A DNA stretch of 64,000 nucleotides from Adiantum capillus-veneris (GCA_014529385.2 CM043963.1:63354469-63418468), one strand, 5' to 3'. Positions 32,870-47,301 are shown, counted from the first letter of the stretch. Notes: generated by a model from the letters alone, not told the origin. A program made the numbers and translations.

Positions 32870-33654
32870 CTAATGAAGAATGTTCCCATTTAGCACTCCA
32901 GATGCGGGGTCTTAGGGCAATGCCACAATGGGGTGACAAGGCAGCGCTTCCACGTGAGGTTTGGTGGTAGCGCTCTTGATGGGGATGTGGAATATAGCGC
33001 TCTCGATGGCGGGGCTTGGGAGGCTGATTTTGGGATATTGTTCCGGGCGGGGTCCGGGGCAGCGCCCCCGCGGGGCTAGGGGCAGCGCCCAAAGATTATT
33101 TTTTTTTTAAGTGAATTCATAGTATAGAGTTACGCATGTTTTGCATATTTTCAACCATGATTTCTTTAATTTTGACCTTGTGAATTGGTTAATGTTTTAT
33201 ATTGCTTTTGTTTTTTTTAATCCTATGATAAAACATTACGTGGCATTTTAATAAACCCTATCAAGATTAGGCACAGAGAAAGCGCACGAGCAACGCACAC
33301 AGAGAAAGCAGGCGAGCAGCAAACACACAGATCGCACACAGTTGGAGTATATGCGCACGTAGAGGAGCAAGCCCGGCATCGTACACAACACACATGTGGA
33401 GCACACAGGATTGAAAGTTCGCGCACAAGATAAAGAAATAGCAGCGTACGCAACGCTTTCCAGAAGGGCAAGATCAGGCATAGCTTCTTCTCAGGAGACA
33501 TTGCACACCTCACGAATAGAGAAAAAACAGGTATTTCTCTCTCTCTCACTCTCTGTCTTTCTCCATATAGAGAAGATGGTTCTCTGTAACTCTTCTTGCA
33601 CACACACTCTCTCGTCAAAAGACAGAGATACGTAGTTTAAAAATATCCCCGCAC

Positions 33655-33925
33655 ACATACACATATTCCCACACATCGTCTTCCTCTCTTCCACATACAT
33701 AACCACAGTGAAATCTGTTATCTTGTTGTCTCTCTCTTGAAAATACATGCACATATTCCCACACATCGTCTTCCTCACTTCCACATACATAACCATAGTG
33801 AAATCTGTTATCTTGTTGTCTCTCTCTTGAAAATACGTGCACATATTCCCATACATCGTCTTCCTCTCTTCCACATACATAAACACAGTGAAATCTGTTA
33901 TCTTTCTCTCTCTCCTCTCTCTAGA
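33655..33925 (+). repeat. 90-bp tandem repeat, three copies
   Basis: ACATATTCCCACACATCGTC recurs at about 33661, 33751 and 33841 (the last with one change), each followed by TTCCTC..TTCCACATACATAA. Long open frames on both strands are produced by the repeat. Confidence 0.9.
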
Positions 33926-33932
33926 AAATAGG

Positions 33933-33935
<3 letters not shown>

Positions 33936-34000
<65 letters not shown>

Positions 34001-34024
34001 TATATCTTGTTATCTCTCTCTTGA
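33936..34024. repeat. CT microsatellite
   Basis: A run of about 25 CT units followed by CTAT units. Confidence 0.95.
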
Positions 34025-34260
34025 AAATACATGCTCATGTATGTGTGCGTCTGTGTTATCTATGTGTATGTATGTATATTTGTGTTATTTCATTGTAATA
34101 CTCATACATAATGCAGATACACAATTACACTTAATTGCGATATGCACACATAGTATATATACATACATAAATATCACAAATAACTAACACATTGTAATAT
34201 TAGTAAACTTGAATGGAAGACTTACTTACGTGATCTGTTAAAGTCGATTCTTGTAGCGAG

Positions 34261-34930
34261 TTCTGGATGTATGCTGAGTTGATTTTCCTCTAATCCATTT
34301 GTAGATATGATTGTAACTTCTGTTTCTAAAAAATAGTAGTGTTGTTTAGTGATACACCTAATGGACATAAATGGTTGAAACTAGGACATGTAGACCAAAA
34401 ATATGTGTATTTCTTTGGATGAATATATACACTTTTTGGTGACCCTTACCACAAGTGGTGGACCTTGAGACCAGTGGACTATAAAAACCTCCAAACAATA
34501 CCTTGTACACTCAATCCTTCTTGGTATCTAGGTTGGACAAGTGGTGGACCTTGTTCAAATTCTCTAACCACTCTCTCTAACATGGTGACATAATTTAGGT
34601 GTGATAAATTCATATCTATGCAAACTAATATCAGTTTAGGCTTGTTAATTTGAATTTGTTTGAATTTATGTACAATATAATGATTTGAGGTTTGCATATG
34701 TGAATTTAGGTGGTATAATGATATCTTTTTGTGGTAAACTTGAATTTAAAATCAATTTCGCGTGGAATATTTTAAATTTAAGTGGTAAAATTTAAATTTT
34801 TATAAAAAAGTTTGAATTTTAAAATTTGGGCGGGATATTTTAAAATTTAGGCGGGATATTTAAAATTTGGGAGGGATATTTTAAATTTAGGCAATCAGAT
34901 TTTGAATTTTAAATTTAGACGGGAAGGTTT
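34261..34930. other. AT-rich intergenic DNA with short GCGGGATATTTTAAA-type repeats
   Basis: The 34820-34935 stretch repeats TTTAAAATTTGGGCGGGATA-like units four to five times. Two diverged GTGGTGGACC cores lie at 34450-34550. No gene was seen. Confidence 0.6.
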
Positions 34931-37900
34931 TGAATTTATAGCGAGATCTCCCTTACATAAGAGAGTATAGGTTGGACAAGTGGTGGACCTTAAAGCTAGA
35001 GCATCCATGCTACTGGACATGATAGGTAGGGAATCTAGTTGAATATTGTATGTATAATATATATGTAATAGATCTAGCTTGCACAAGTGGTGGACCTTGG
35101 AACAAAACCCCATGTAAAACATATCATGCACATTCCAAGTGGTGAGAAAAAATATCATTTAAGATATAGCCTTATAGGTTGGACAAGTGGTGGACTTAAC
35201 ACCAAAATATTCTTAATGTAATGACATAGAGTGGAAAACTGGTGAATCTTGAGACCAAACCATGCTACTAGTGATAATAGCTTGGACAAGTGCTGGACCT
35301 TGAAAGTAATCCCCCCATCTACGAAATATCGTGGGTTTAAGGTATTTTGATGGAGCCTAGTATCTTGGAGACATGGTGCAGCTTGCTTCTCTTCATGTTT
35401 CAATGGAGCCTATCTTGGACAAATGGTGGAGCATCCTTCTCTCCATGTTTCAATGGAGCCTAGCTTGGACAAGTGGTGGACCTTTGCTTCTCTCTATGAT
35501 TCAAGTGGTGGACCTTGGAACCAAATCCCCATCTAAAACCTATCATGGTCACTCCAAGTGGTGAGAAAGAATAACCTTATAGGTTGGACAAGTGGTGGAC
35601 CTTAACACCCAAATATTCTTAATATAATGACATAGAGTGAAAAAGTGGTGAATCTTGAGACAAAACCACTCATGCTACTAGCGATAATAGCTTGGACAAC
35701 TGGTGGACCTTGAACGTAAACCCCCCATGTTTCAATAGACTTAGCTTCGACAAATGGTGGAGCATCGTTCTCTCCATGTTTCAATGGAGCCTAGCTTGGA
35801 CAAGTGGTGGACCTTTGTTTCTCTCTATGTTTCAATAGAGTTAGCCTGGACAAGTGGTGGACCTTGGAACCAAACCCCCATGTAAAACATATCATGTTCA
35901 CTCCAAGTCGTGAGAAAGAATAACCTTAATGATATATCCTTATAGGTTGGACAAGTGGTGGACCTTAACACCCAGATATTCTTAATATAATGGCATAGAG
36001 TGGAAAAGTGGTGAATCTTGAGAGCAAACCACTCATGCTACTAGCGATAATAGGTTGGACAAGTGCTGGACCTTGAATGTAAACCCCCCATCTACGAAAT
36101 ATCGTGGGTTTAAGGTATTTAGATGGAGCCTAGCATCTTGGAGACATGGTGCACCTTGCTTCTCTTCATGTTTCAATGGAGCCTATCTTGGACAAATATT
36201 GGAGCATCCTTCTCTCCATGTTTCAATGGACCCTAGCTTGCACAAGTGGTGGACCTTTGCTTCTGTCTATGTTTCAATAGAATTAGCTTGGACAAGTGGT
36301 GGACCTTGGAACCAAACCCCAATGTAAAACCTATCATGGTCACTCCAAGTTGTGAGAAAGAATAACCTTTCAGATATAGCCTTATAGGTTGGACACGTGG
36401 TGGACCTTAACACCCAGATATCCTTAATATAATGACATAGAGTGATAAAGTGCTGAATCTTGAGACAAAACCACTCATGCAACTAGCGGTAATAGCTTGG
36501 ACAAGTGGTGGACCTTGAACGTAAACCCCCCATGTTTCAATAGAGTTAGCTTCGACAAATGATGGAGCATCCTTCTCTCCATGTTTCAATGGAGCCTAGC
36601 TTAGACAAGTGGTGGACCTTTTCTTCTCTCTATAATTTAATAGAGTTAGCTTGGACAAGTGGTGGACCTTGGAACCAAACCCCCATGTAAAACCTATCAT
36701 GGTCACTCCAAGTGGTAAGAAAGAATAACCTTTAAGATGTAGCCTTATAGGTTGGACAAGTGGTGTACCTTAACACCCACATATTCTTAATAAAAGTGGT
36801 GAATCTTGAGACCAAACTACTCAAGCTACTATCAATAATAGCTTGGACAAGTGTTGGACCTTGAATGTAAACCCCTCATCTACGACATATCATGGGTTTA
36901 ATGTTTTTCGATGGAGCCTAGCATCTTGGAGACATGGTGCAGCTTGCTTCTCGTCATGTTTCAATGGAGCCTATCTTGGACAAATGGTGGAGCATACTTC
37001 TCTCCATGTTTCAATGGAGCCTAGCTTGGACAAGTGGTGGACCTTTGCTTCTCTCTGTATTTCAATAGAGTTAGCTTGGACAAGTGGTGGAGCTTGGAAC
37101 CAAGCCCCCATGTAAAACCTATCATGGTCACTCCAAGTGGTAAGAAAGAATAACCTTTAAGATATAGACTTATAGGTTGGACAAGTGGTGGACCTTAACA
37201 CCCACATATTCTTAATATAATGACATAGAGTGGAAAAGTGGTGAATCTTGAGACAAAGACACTCATGCTACTAGCGATAATAGCTTGGACAAGTATTGGC
37301 CCTTGAATGTAAACCCCCCATGTACAAAATATCCTGATTTTAAGGTATTTCGATGAAGCCTAGCATCTTGGAGACATGGTGCAACTTGCTTCTCTTCATT
37401 TTTTGATGGAGCCTATCTTGGACAAATGGTGAAGCATCGTTCTCTCCATGTTTCAATGGACCCTAGCTTGGACAAGTGGTGGACCTTTGCTTCTCTCTAT
37501 GATTCAATAGAGTTTGATTGGACAAGTGATGGACCTTGGAACCAAACCCCCTTGTAAAACCTATCATAGTCACTTCAAGTGGTGAGAAAGAATAACGTTT
37601 AAGATATAGCCTTATAGGTTGGACAAGTGGTGGACCTTAACACCCAAATATTCTTAATATAATGACATAGAGTGAAAAAGTGGTGAATCTTGAGACAAAA
37701 CCACTTATGCTACTAGCGACAATAGCTTGGACAAGTGGTGGAACTTGAACGTAAATCCCCCATGTTTCAATAGACTTAGCTTCGACAAATGGTGGAGCAT
37801 CGTTCTCTCCATGTTTCAATGGAGCCTAGCTTGGACAAGTGGTGGACCTTTGTTTCTCTCTATGTTTCAATAGAGTTAGCTTGGACAAGTGGTGGACCTT

Positions 37901-40900
37901 GGAACCAAACCCCCATGTAAAACCTATCATGTTTACTCCAAGTCATGAGAAAGAATAACCTTAATGATATATCCTTATAGGTTGGACAAGTGGTGGACCT
38001 TAACACCCAGATATTCTTAATATAATGGCATACAGTGGAAAAGTGGTGAATCTTGAGAGAAAACCACTCATGCTACTAGCGATAATAGGTTGGACAAGTG
38101 GTGGACCTTGAATGTAAACCCCCCATCTACAAAAATATCGTGGCTTTAAGGTATTTAGATGGAGCCTAGCATCTTGGAGACATGGTGCACCTTGCTTCTC
38201 TTCATGTTTCAATGGAGCCTATCTTGGACAAATGGTGGAGCATCCTTCTCTCCATGTTTCAATGGACCCTAGCTTGGACAAGTGGTGGACCTTTGCTTCT
38301 CTCTATGTTTCAATAGAGTTAGCTTGGACAAGTGCTGGACCTTGGAACCAAACCCCAATGTAAACCCTATCATGGTCACTCCAAGTCGTGAGAAAGAATA
38401 ACCTTTAAGATATAGTCTTATAGGTTAGACAAGTGGTGGACCTTAACACCCAAATATTCTTAACATAATGACATAGAGTGAAAAATTGGTGAATCTTGAG
38501 ACAAAACCACTCATGCTACTAGCGGTAATAGCTTGGAAAAGTGGTGAACTTTGAACGTAAACCCCCCATGTTTCAATAGAGTTAGCTTCGACAAATGGTG
38601 GAGCATCGTTCTCTCCATGTTTCAATGGAGCCTAGCTTGGACAAGTGGTGGACCTTTTCTTCTCTCTATGATTCAATAGAGTTAGCTTGGACAAGTGGTG
38701 GACCTTGGAACCAAACCCCCATGTAAAACCTATCATGGTCACTCCAAGTGGTACGAAAGAATAACCTTTAAGATGTAGCCTTATAGGTTGGACAACTGGT
38801 GGACCTTAACACCCACATATTTTTAAAATAATGACATAGAGTGGTAAAGTGGTGAATCTTGAGACCAAACCACTCAGGCTACTACCCATAATAGCTTGTA
38901 CAAGTGTTGGACCTTGAATGTAAACCCCTCATCTACGACATATCGTGGGTTTAATGTTTTTCGATGGAGCCTAGCATCTTGGAGACATGGTGCAGCTTGC
39001 TTCTCGTCATGTTTCAATGGAGCTTATCTTGGACAAATGGTGGAGCATTTTTCTCTCCATGTTTCAATGGAGCCTAGCTTGGACAAGTGGTGGACCTTTG
39101 CTTCTCTCTCTGTTTCAATAGAGTTAGCTTGGACAAGTGGTGGAGCTTGGAACCAAACCCCCATGTAAAACCTATCATGGTCACTCCAAGTGGTAAGAAA
39201 GAATAACCTTTAAGATATAGACTTATGGGTTGGACAAGTGGTGAAGCTTAACACCCACATATTCTTAATATAATGACATAGAGTGGAAAAGTGGTGAATC
39301 TTGAGATAAAACCACTCATTCTACTAGCGATAATAGCTTGGACAAGTGGTGGCCCTTGAATGTAAACCCCCCATGTACAAAATATCCTCGCTTTAAGGTA
39401 TTTCGATGAATCCTACCATCTTGGAGACATGGTGCAGCTTGCTTCTCTTCATTTTTCGATGGAGCCTATCTTGGACAAATGGTGGAGCATCCTTCTCTCC
39501 ATATTTCAATGGGCCCTAGCTTGGACAAGTGGTGGACCTTTGCTTCTCTCTATGATTCAATAGAGTTATCTTGGACAACTGGTGGACCTTGGAACCAAAC
39601 CCCCATGTAAAACCTATCATGGTCACTCCAAGTGGTGAGAAAGAATAACCTTTAAGATATAGCATTATAGGTTGGACAAGTGGTGGACCTTAACACCCAA
39701 ATATTCTTAATATAATGACATAGAGTGAAAAAGTGGTGAATCTTGAGACAAAACCACTCATGCTACTAGCGATAATAGCTTGGACAAGTGGTGGACCTTG
39801 AACGTAAATCCCCCATGTCTCAATAGACTTAGCTTCGACAAATGGTGGAGCATCATTCTCTCCATGTTTCAATGGAGCCTAGCTTGGACAAGTGGTGGAC
39901 CTTTGTTTCTCTCTATGTTTCAATAGAGTTAGCCTGGACAAGTGGTGGACCTTGGAACCAAACCCCCATGTAAAACCTATCATGTTTACTCCAAGTCATG
40001 AGAAAGAATAACCTTAATGATATATCCTTATAGGTTGGACAAGTGGTGGACCTTAACACCCAGATATTCTTAATATAATGGCATACAGTGAAAAAGTGGT
40101 GAATCTCGAGATCAAACCACTCATGCTACTAGCGATAATAGGTTGGACAAGTGGTGGACCTTGAATGTAAACCCCCCATCTACGAAATATCGTGTCTTTA
40201 AGGTATTTAGATGGAGCCTAGCATCTTGGAGACATGGTGCACCTTGCTTCTCTTCATGTTTCAATGGAGCCTATCTTGGACAAATGGTGGAGCATCCTTC
40301 TCTCCATGTTTCAATGGACCCTAGCTTGCACAAGTGGTGGACCTTTGTTTCTCTTTATGTTTCAATAGAGTTAGCTTGGACAAGTGGTGGACCTTGGAAC
40401 CAAACCCCAATGTAAAACCTATCATGGTCACTCCAAGTCGTGAGAAAGAATAACCTTTAAGATATAGTCTTATAGGTTGGACAAGTGGTGGACCTTAACA
40501 CCCAGATATCCTGAATATAATGACATAGAGTGATAAAGTGGTGAATCTTGAAACAAAACCACTCATGCTACTAGCGGTAATAGCTTGGACAACTGGTGGA
40601 CCTTGAACGTAAACCCCCCATGTTTCAATAGACTTAGCTTCGACAAATGGTGGAGCATCGTTCTCTCCATGTTTCAATGGAGCCTAGCTTGGACAAGTGG
40701 TGGACCTTTGTTTCTCTCTATGTTTCAATAGAGTTAGCTTGGACATGTGGTGAACCTTGGAACCAAACCCCCATGTAAAACCTATCATGTTCACTTCAAG
40801 TGGTGAGAAAGAATAACCTTAATGATATATCCTTACAGGTCGGACAAGTGGTGGACCTTAACACCCAGATATTCTTAATATAATGGCATAGAGTGAAAAA

Positions 40901-43900
40901 GTGGTGAATCTTGAGAGAAAACCACTCATGCTACTAGCGATAATAGGTTGGACAAGTGGTGGACCTTGAATGTAAACCCCCCATGTACAAAATATCGTCG
41001 GTTTAAGGTATTTAGATGGAGCCTAGCATCTTGGAGACATGGTGCACCTTGCTTCTCTTCATGTTTCAATGGAGCCTATCTTGGACAAATATTGGAGCAT
41101 CCTTCTCTCCATGTTTCAATGGACCCTAGCTTGCACAAGTGGTGGACCTTTGCTTCTCTCTATGTTTCAATGGAATTAGCTTGGACAAGTGGTGGACCTT
41201 GGAATCAAACCCCAATGTAAAACCTATCATGGTCACTCCAAGTCGTGAGAAAGAATAACCTTTCAGATATAGCCTTATAGGTTGGACAAGTGGTGGACCT
41301 TAACACCCAGATATCCTTAATATAATGACATAGAGTGATAAAGTGCTGAATCTTGAGACAACACCACTCATGCAACTAGCGGTAATAGCTTGGACAAGTG
41401 GTGGACCTTGAACGTAAACCCCCCATGTTTCAATAGAGTTAGCTTCGACAAATGATGGAGCATCCTTCTCTCCATCTTTCAATGTAGCCTAGCTTAGACA
41501 AGTGGTGGACCTTTTCTTCTCTCTATAATTTAATAGAGTTAGCTTGGACAAGTGGTGGACCTTGGAACCAAACCCCCATGTAAAACCTATCATGGTCACT
41601 CCAAGTGGTACGAGAGAATAACCTTTAAGATGTAGCCTTATAGGTTGTACAAGTGGTGTACCTTAACACCCACATATTCTTAATATAATGACATAGAGTG
41701 GAAAAGTGGTGAATCTTGAGACCAAACCACTCAGGATACTACCAATAATAGCTTGGACAAGTGTTGGACCTTGAATGTAAACCCCTATCCTACGACATAT
41801 CATGGGTTTAATGTTTTTCGATGGAGCCTAGCATCTTGGAGACATGGTGCAGCTTGCTTCTCGTCATGTTTCAATGGAGCCTATCTTGGACAACTGGTGG
41901 AGCATACTTCTCTCCATGTTTCAATGGAGCCTAGCTTGGACAAGTGGTGGACCTTTGCTTCTCTCTCTATTTCAATAGAGTTAGCTTGGACAAGTGGTGG
42001 AGCTTGGAACCAAACCCCCATGTAAAACCTATCATGGTCACTCCAAGTGGTAAGAAAGAATAACCTTTAAGATATAGACTTATAGGTTGGACAAGTGGTG
42101 GACCTTAACACCCACATATTCTTAATATAATGACATAGAGTGGAAAAGTGGTGAATCTTGAGACAAAGACACTCATGCTACTAGCGATAATAGCTTGGAC
42201 AAGTATTGGCCCTTGAATGTAAACCCCCCATGTACAAAATATCCTGGGTTTAAGGTATTTCGATGAAGCCTAGCATCTTGGAGACATGGTGCAACTTGCT
42301 TCTCTTCATTTTTCGATGGAGCCTATCTTGGGCAAATGGTGAAGCATCGTTCTCTCCATGTTTCAATGGACCCTAGCTTGGACAAGTGGTGGACCTTTTG
42401 CTTCTCTCTATGATTCAATAGAGTTTCCTTGGACAAGTGGTGGACCTTGGAACCAAACCCCCATGTAAAACCTATCATGGTCACTTCAAGTGGTGAGAAA
42501 GAATAACCTTTAAGATATAGCTTTATAGGTTGGACAAGTGGTTGACCTTAACACCCAAATATTCTTAATATAATGACATAGAGTGAAAAAGTGGTGAATC
42601 TTGAGACAAAACCACTTATGCTACTAGCGACAATAGCTTGGACAAGTGGTGAAACTTGAACGTAAATCCCCCATGTTTCAATAGACTTAGCTTCGACAAA
42701 TGGTGGAGCATCGTTCTCTCCATGTTTCAATGGAGCCTAGCTTGGACAAGTGGTGGACCTTGGTTACTCTCTATGTTTCAATAGAGTTAGCTTGGACAAG
42801 TGGTGGACCTTTGAACCAAACCCCCATCGAAAACCTATCATGGTCACTCCAAGTGGTAAGAAAGAATAACCTTTAAGATATAGACTTATAGGTTGGACAA
42901 GTGGTGGACCTTAACACCCACATATTCTTAATATAATGACATAGAGTGGAAAAGTGGTGAATCTTGAGACAAAGACACTCATGCTACTAGCGATAATAGC
43001 TTGGACAAGTATTGGCCCTTGAATGTAAACCCCCCATGTACAAAATATCCTGGGTTTAAGGTATTTCGATGAAGCCTAGCATCTTGGAGACATGGTGCAA
43101 CTTGCTTCTCTTCATTTTTCGATGGAGACTATCTTGGGCAAATGGTGAAGCATCGTTCTCTCCATGTTTCAATGGACCCTAGCTTGGACAAGTGGTGGAC
43201 CTTTGCTTCTCTCTATGATTCAATAGAGTTTCCTTGGACAAGTGGTGGACCTTGGAACCAAACCCCCATGTAAAACCTATCATGGTCACTCCAAGTGGTA
43301 CGAAAGAATAACCTTTAAGATGTAGCCTTATAGGTTGGACAACTGGTGGACCTTAACACCCACATATTTTTAAAATAATGACATAGAGTGGCACAGTGGT
43401 GAATCTTGAGACCAAACCACTCAAGCTACTACCCATAATAGCTTGGACAAGTGTTGGACCTTGAATGTAAACCCCTCATCTACGACATATCGTGGGTTTA
43501 ATGTTTTTCGATGGAGCCTAGCATCTTGGAGACCATGTGCAGCTTACTTCTCGTCATGTTTCAATGGAGCTTATCTTGGACAAATGGTGGAGCATACTTC
43601 TCTCCATGTTTCAATGGAGCCTAGCTTGGACAAGTGGTGGACCTTTGCTTCTCTCTCTGTTTCAATAGAGTTAGCTTGGACAAGTGGTGGAGCTTGGAAC
43701 CAAACCCCCATGTAAAACCTATCATGGTCACTCCAAGTGGTAAGAAAGAATAACCTTTAAGATATAGACTTATAGGTTGGACAAGTGGTGAAGCTTAACA
43801 CCCACATATTCTTAATATAATGACATAGAGTGGAAAAGTGGTGAATCTTGAGATAAAACCACTCATGCTACTAGCGATAATAGCTTGGACAAGTGGTGGC

Positions 43901-46000
43901 CCTTGAATGTAAACCCCCCATGTACAAAATATCCTCGCTTTAAGGTATTTCGATGAATCCTACCATCTTGGAGACATGGTGCAGCTTGCTTCTCTTCATT
44001 TTTCGATGGAGCCTATCTTGGACAAATGGTGGAGCATCCTTCTCTCCATATTTCAATGGACCCTAGCTTGGACAAGTGGTGGACCTTTGCTTCTCTCTAT
44101 GATTCAATAGAGTTATCTTGGACAACTGGTGGACCTTGGAACCAAACCCCCATGTAAAACCTATCATGGTCACTCCAAGTGGTGAGAAAGAATAACCTTT
44201 AAGATATAGCCTTATAGGTTGGACAAGTGATGGACCTTAACACCCAAATATTCTTAATATAATGACATAGAGTGAAAAAGTGGTGAATCTTGAGACAAAA
44301 CCACTCATGCTACTAGCGATAATAGCTTGGACAAGTGGTGGACCTTGAACGTAAATCCCCCATGTTTCAATAGACTTAGCTTCGACAAATGGTGGAGCAT
44401 CATTCTCTCCATGTTTCAATGGAGCCTAGCTTGGACAAGTGGTGGACCTTTGTTTCTCTCTATGTTTCAATAGAGTTAGCCTGGACAAGTGGTGGACCTT
44501 GGAACCAAACCCCCATGTAAAACATATCATGTTCACTCCAAGTCGTGAGAAAGAATAACCTTAATGATATATCCATGAATTAGCTTGGACAAGTGGGCGA
44601 CCTTAAAAGCTAGATCTTCTTAATATAATGACATAGAGTGGAAAAGTGGTGAATCTTGAGACCAAACCACTCATGCTACTAAGGATAATAGGTTGGACAA
44701 CTGGTGGACCTTGAATGTATACCCCCCATGTACGAAATATCATGGGTTTAAGGTATTTCAATGGAGCCTAGCATCTTGGAGACATGGTGCAGCTTGCTTC
44801 TCTTTATGTTTCAATGGAGCCTATCTTTCACAAATGGTGGAGCATCCTTCTCTCCATGTTTCAATGGAGCCTAGCTTGGACAAGTGGTGGACCTTTGCTT
44901 CTCTCTATGTTTCAATAGAGTTAGCTTGGACAAGTGGTGGGCCTTGTAACCAAACTCCCATGTAAAACCTATCATGGTAACTCCAAGTGGTGAGAAAGAA
45001 TAAAGTTTAAGATATAGCCTTATAGGTTGGACAAGTGGTGGACCTTAGCACCCAGATCGATATTCTTAATATAATGACATAGAGTGGAAAAGTGGTGAAT
45101 CTTGAGACCAAACCACTCATGCTACTAGTGGTAATAGGTTGGACAAGTGGTGGACCTTGAATGTAAACCCCCCATGTACGAAATATCATGGGTTTAAGAT
45201 ATTTCAATGGAGCCTAGCATTTTGGAGACATGGTGCAGCTTGCTTCTCTTCATGTTTCAATCGAACCTGGCTTGGGCAAATGGTGGAGCATCCTTCTCTC
45301 CATGTTTCAATGGAGCCTAGCTTGGACAAGTGGTGGACCTTTGATTCTCTCTATGTTTCAATAGAGTTAGCTTGGACAAGTGGTGGACCTTGGAACCAGA
45401 CCCCTATGTAAAACCTATCATGTGCATTCCAAGTGGTGGTAAATAATACCATTTTAGATATAGCCTTATATGTTGTACAAGTGGTGGACCTTAACACCCA
45501 GATCTTGTTAATATAATGACATAGAGTGGAAAAGTGGTGAATCTTGAGACCAAACCACTCATGCTACTAGGGAGAATAGGTTGGACAAGTGGTGGACCTT
45601 GAATTTAAACCCCAAATATACAAAATATCGTGGGTTTAAGGTATTTCAATGGATCCTACCATCTCGAAGACATGGTGCATATTGCTTCTCTTCATGTTTC
45701 AATGGAGCCTATTTTGGACAAATGGTGGAGCATCCTTCTCGCCATCTTTCAATGGACCCTAGATTGGACAAGTGGTGGACCTTTGCTTCTCTCTATGTTT
45801 CAATATAGTTAGCCTATATTAGACAATTAGTAGACCTCGAATCTCTCCATGTTGTCTAGAGTTGAGCTTGGACAAGTGGTGGACCTTACTTCTCCCTTCC
45901 CTTAGTTTACTAGCTTAAAAGATTACTATGTATACTTGCTTAGATCTAACTTGAACAAGTGGTGGACCTTGTATTCACACAAACTTAATTCATTACAAAA
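34930..46000 (+). repeat. Satellite-like array, core GGACAAGTGGTGGACCTT, with higher-order structure
   Basis: An 11-kb array in one orientation. Landmark segments recur at 805, 1247 and 2053 bp: GGTTGGACAAGTGGTGGACC at 40143/40948, the related unit at 41753, and equivalents at 36843/38896 and 37637/39690. Adjacent units at 44693, 45139 and 45581 are 446 and 442 bp apart. These spacings fit a long monomer of ~442 bp and a short monomer of ~363 bp (442+363=805; 2x442+363=1247; 3x442+2x363=2052). Each monomer has several core motifs separated by conserved spacers such as CTTCTCTCCATGTTTCAATG. The many 60- and 90-codon open frames are repeat artefacts. Confidence 0.92.
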
Positions 46001-46041
46001 AATTATATGCTAAAATAACATTTGGTTTTTTTTGTTTCAGG

Positions 46042-47217
46042 AAAGATGGCTCCAAAAAAACAGGTTGCAAGGGTTGCTGTCTCAGTTGACTATACTTGCA
46101 ATGATCTTAGGAAATGGTATTTGGACATACATGGTATAGAGGGTGCACAATTTCATAAGGTGCATCTATTTATTCCCAAAAAGGAGAATGACAGCTTGTT
46201 TGAAGATGTTGGACAAGTTGTGGAAGCATCTGTCTCTGTAGTTGATAGTCATCCGGAGGTGGAATGCATTGACATTCTAGTTCCAATGAATCTCCAGGAG
46301 CATATGCATTGGAGCGCATGTCTAGAAACAAAGAAGAGACAATGTTTTCTCGAGGATGAAAGTTTGCAGAATCAAATCCAAACATCACAGCAGATCAACT
46401 TCAAAGATCCATCATTGCCACACTACAACGAAAAAAGGTGAAAGCTTCACGACCACCATCCACAAAGAAGCAAGCAAAAGTGCAAAAAGTAGCAGCTAAG
46501 CGAACTAGCTCCATTTTGGATGTAGACAAGGCATCTTTGGCATCCTCATCAACAGAGGGTTCAATGTCAAAGATGAGAATTGTGGATCCAGATGTTTTAG
46601 AAGCTGAGGCCATGAAAGGACAAGAAAAAGATACAGGTGGAATGAATAAGTACATAAATTATTTTCCTTTCCAATATAGGGAATTTGATATCCCTATTCA
46701 AAATTGTTGGCTTGCTCCTGATCACTATAATGCACGTATTATGGCTAAAAAACACGTTGAAAGTGTGTTATTTGGATTTTCACGGAGTACGACCAAGCAT
46801 GCAGCATGTGCATATTTGATGCCTGTTCGAAATGCAAAATCAAAGAAGGGGACTCCTTTGGTAGTAGAAGAGGTAGAGGAGCAAAAAATTAAAGATTATC
46901 ATTATTGGATTCTTGATGGGCAGCATTCAATCTATGCTGCAAAAGTTTTGCTTCACAATGAACAAAACAACAAGGAGATATTTGAAAGACTGATTAGCGT
47001 GTATAAATTTAGAAAGGCTCGCATTGTTGTGAATGCTCCTCTATTTGTTGCAACTGCTATATCTGCCATTGCAAATGAGGAGGCTCAGGCATTGTATGTC
47101 AAGCAACCTTACAGCCAAATATTGAGACATTTACGGAGTCAATGGATCTTCTTAGGACGACCACCAAAGGTAGCAAGTGGAATTGCAGAGGGACATGCAT
47201 CTCGTGCCGGATGGGAT
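46042..47217 (+). pseudogene. Exon 1: novel N-terminus plus ParB-like domain
   Basis: A TTTGTTTCAG acceptor precedes 46042, and the first ATG at 46047 opens MAPKKQVARVAVSVDYTCND. The frame changes near 46365, and the downstream frame (ESNPNITADQLQRSIIATLQ) runs through a Lys/Ser-rich linker into the domain. ParB-fold features are PIQNCWLAPDHYNARIM (the N-P-x-x-N-R-like element) at about 46695-46742 and YHYWILDGQHSIYAAKVL at about 46900-46953, equivalent to the family's D-G-x-x-R-x-x-A motif with His-Ser in place of the usual His-Arg. ParB-like domains bind DNA or hydrolyse nucleotides and are often fused to DNA methyltransferases in prokaryotes and phages. The exon ends at GGATGG GAT, followed by GTAAGT. 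Confidence 0.65.
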
Positions 47218-47301
47218 GTAAGTTATTTTCTTTGTCTTTTTGATAGTGTTTAATTAACAAATCTTGCTCAATAGTTTAATTATTTCTCTATTTCTTTTTA
47301 G

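Larger units (their letters stand above)
32870..34260. other. GC-rich block, simple repeats and low-complexity DNA; possible solo LTR
   Basis: 32900-33095 is sharply GC-rich with repeated CAGCGC / AGCGCCC motifs and a GGGGTCCGGGGCAGCGCCCC-like segment of a kind often seen in plant LTRs. It is followed by a T run and AGAG/CACA-rich DNA. No partner copy, primer site or flanking duplication was found, so the solo-LTR idea is only a suggestion. Confidence 0.4.

Noticed and set aside
33223..33618. 131-codon Cys-rich frame on the - strand
   Set aside because: It lies in CACA/AGAG-rich low-complexity DNA and overlaps other open frames; no domain.
35373..45812. Dozens of 60- and 90-codon frames with near-identical products
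   Set aside because: They recur at the satellite period on both strands. They reflect the repeat lacking stops, not a peptide family.
34930..46000. CRISPR-like appearance of a regularly repeated short core
   Set aside because: The spacers are conserved with the repeats and the context is eukaryotic with introns; this is satellite DNA.
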